A DNA stretch of 15,407 nucleotides from RGIG1995 sp045587445. GTDB taxonomy: Bacteria > Bacillota > Clostridia > Oscillospirales > CAG-272. Both the position numbers and the translations under genes were made by a program. Position 1 is the stretch's first letter. The number at the start of each line of letters is the position of its first letter. The DNA lies in NCBI GenBank assembly GCA_045587445.1, contig JAZNCH010000026.1, positions 1 to 15,407 of the forward strand, read 5' to 3'. Shown in pieces: positions 14,089-15,407 of the stretch. The notes beneath the pieces are model-generated. The model did no database searches, was not told the DNA's origin, and was given only the letters and a program-made list of their open reading frames with translations.

Positions 14089-15407
14089 TTAATCCGTACC
14101 GTCTGTATGTCTCAACTGAATGGTTATCAAAGTACCTTTAGGCACCAAAGTATCCGCCTCAAGAGACTGATTTACTACTACTGCGCCAACACCTTGGTCA
14201 AAGTTCAATGCACCGTCAACTTTAATATTAAAGCCTGCATTTGTGAGTGTTCTGTTTGCTACAGATGCCGTCATTCCTATAACGTTCGGAACTTTGATTT
14301 GAGTACTCTGCTCAGGAGTCGCACTTCCGAGGAAGAATATAATCTTGCCGGTACTCATAAGTACCGAGCTTCCGCCTGAAGGCACTTGCGATACAATAGT
14401 CGGTCCTTCTCCAACAAATTCATATTCAAGCTGCTGATTTCTTACGTTCAAAATAGCTTTTTCTACATCCCAACCTGTGTAATCCCAAACCTGAACATGT
14501 GCGCGTTTTTCTTCCTCTTCATCAAGATTACTTTCTATACCCATATAAGGCAATACCTCTTCAAGAAGCTCTGATATATAAGGCGCTGCTACAACGCTTC
14601 CGTAAATATTATTTCCGAGAGGTTCATCGCAAACTATCAAAACTGCTATCTGAGGGTCGTCTGCGGGAGCATACGCAACGCATGAACCAACGTACAAATA
14701 TGATTCTCCTGCTTCATTGAGTATATCTCTCTTCTGGGACGTTCCCGTCTTTGCGGCAACTTTATAACCTAAAACGTATGCATTCTTTGCACCGCCGTTT
14801 CCCGATACACCCTCTTCAAGTATGTTCGTAATATACTCGGCAGTACTCTTGCTTATAACCTGTCTCTTTACGTTTGTTTCATACGATTCGACAATATTTC
14901 CGTCGGAATCCAAAACCTTATCAAGCACATGGGGCGTTACCAAATTACCGCCGTTTGCAACCGAAGCAATCGCTGTAAGCTGTTGAATAGGCGAAGTCTT
15001 AAACGTCTGACCGAATGAATATACCGACAATTCAACGTTATTAAGTCCGCTTCTGGGAGCAAAAATACCACCTGCTTCACCGCGCAGGTCTATTCCTGTT
15101 TTTCCCGTATATCCATACGAGGTAAAATAATCGTAAAATCTATCCGAACCTATTCTGTGGCTTACCGTAACTAAAGTAGGGTTGCAAGACTGCTGAAGCA
15201 TCTCGGAGAAAACACGTGTTCCGTGTCCTGTTGTCTTGTGGCAGTGAATAGGCTTGGGGTATCCGTCAACTCTTATATATCCTATGCACGTAAACTGCTC
15301 TAACGGGTCTATTAACTGTTCTTCAATAGCCATAGAAGCCGTTATTATCTTAAAAGTAGAACCCGGCTCATACAACCACGAAACCGCTTTATTGTTCCAA
15401 GATGAAA
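14089..15407 (-). CDS. Class B penicillin-binding protein with two PASTA domains (SpoVD/PBP2b type; 5' end beyond window)
   Basis: The last 438 residues of a D,D-transpeptidase that crosslinks peptidoglycan at the septum or spore cortex. Numbering from the first complete codon (15405), the catalytic serine motif STFK is at 16-19 (in YEPGSTFK), SCN at 73-75 and KTGT at 219-222, so the active site is complete. Two PASTA domains follow (about 303-361 and 371-434), the second opening with KVPNVIGMTASVANRTL. The frame is open to the window edge, so a TTG at 15375 is internal and not a start. SpoVD and vegetative FtsI/PBP2b orthologues both occur at this place in dcw clusters and differ mainly in PASTA content, so the choice is left open. 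It lies 68 bases upstream of murE and probably partners the SEDS protein encoded downstream. Confidence 0.93.
   Translation of the reverse strand, partial: SSWNNKAVSWLYEPGSTFKIITASMAIEEQLIDPLEQFTCIGYIRVDGYPKPIHCHKTTGHGTRVFSEMLQQSCNPTLVTVSHRIGSDRFYDYFTSYGYTGKTGIDLRGEAGGIFAPRSGLNNVELSVYSFGQTFKTSPIQQLTAIASVANGGNLVTPHVLDKVLDSDGNIVESYETNVKRQVISKSTAEYITNILEEGVSGNGGAKNAYVLGYKVAAKTGTSQKRDILNEAGESYLYVGSCVAYAPADDPQIAVLIVCDEPLGNNIYGSVVAAPYISELLEEVLPYMGIESNLDEEEEKRAHVQVWDYTGWDVEKAILNVRNQQLEYEFVGEGPTIVSQVPSGGSSVLMSTGKIIFFLGSATPEQSTQIKVPNVIGMTASVANRTLTNAGFNIKVDGALNFDQGVGAVVVNQSLEADTLVPKGTLITIQLRHTDGTD

Noticed and set aside
15373..15375. TTG at 15375 as the start of the penicillin-binding protein
   Set aside because: It lies inside the conserved segment before the catalytic serine, and the frame stays open with family-like residues to the window edge.

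Overview
The window looks like a chromosomal segment from an AT-rich, Gram-positive, anaerobic member of the Clostridia (Bacillota). This rests on four things. The division and cell-wall gene content is of Firmicutes type, including a PASTA-bearing class B penicillin-binding protein. Shine-Dalgarno sites are strong, and GTG and TTG starts are used. A clostridial-type oxidative citrate arm is present, built on a DRE-TIM (HMGL-like) synthase instead of an ordinary citrate synthase. Finally, the first gene resembles spore-cortex or peptidoglycan-binding proteins. A gut-type Oscillospirales lineage is possible, but the sequence does not prove it. Every gene reads on the minus strand, so transcription runs from high to low coordinates.

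Region A (15407 down to about 5560) is a division and cell wall (dcw) cluster. In order of transcription it holds a class B transpeptidase with two PASTA domains (5' end cut by the window edge), murE, murF, mraY, ftsW/spoVE-type, murG, ftsQ/divIB and ftsZ. The genes from the transpeptidase to ftsQ are separated by 1-70 bases or overlap, which suggests one transcript. ftsZ follows a 174-base AT-rich gap with a possible promoter of its own, and it ends at a clear intrinsic terminator. Together the products make UDP-MurNAc-pentapeptide (MurE, MurF), lipid I (MraY) and lipid II (MurG), polymerise and crosslink it at the septum (FtsW, PBP), and organise the ring (FtsQ, FtsZ). murC, murD, murB and ftsA, often found in such clusters, are absent from this stretch.

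Region B (5505 down to 286) is a self-contained operon: an HMGL-family synthase best read as Re-citrate synthase, a GntR/FCD regulator, aconitase and isocitrate dehydrogenase. It starts at a consensus sigma-A promoter (TTGACA, 17 bases, TATAAT). A perfect 10-6-10 inverted repeat overlaps the -10 box and the expected start site. The regulator gene is second in the operon, so autoregulation through this palindrome is the natural reading. The operon ends in a strong hairpin terminator. The three enzymes would convert oxaloacetate plus acetyl-CoA to 2-oxoglutarate, mainly for glutamate synthesis in an anaerobe.

Region C (267 down to 1) holds a possible SigK-like promoter and the first 71 codons of a protein resembling the N-terminal domain of clostridial spore cortex-lytic or peptidoglycan-binding proteins; it runs off the left edge. 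No RNA genes, mobile elements, CRISPR arrays or phage genes were seen.
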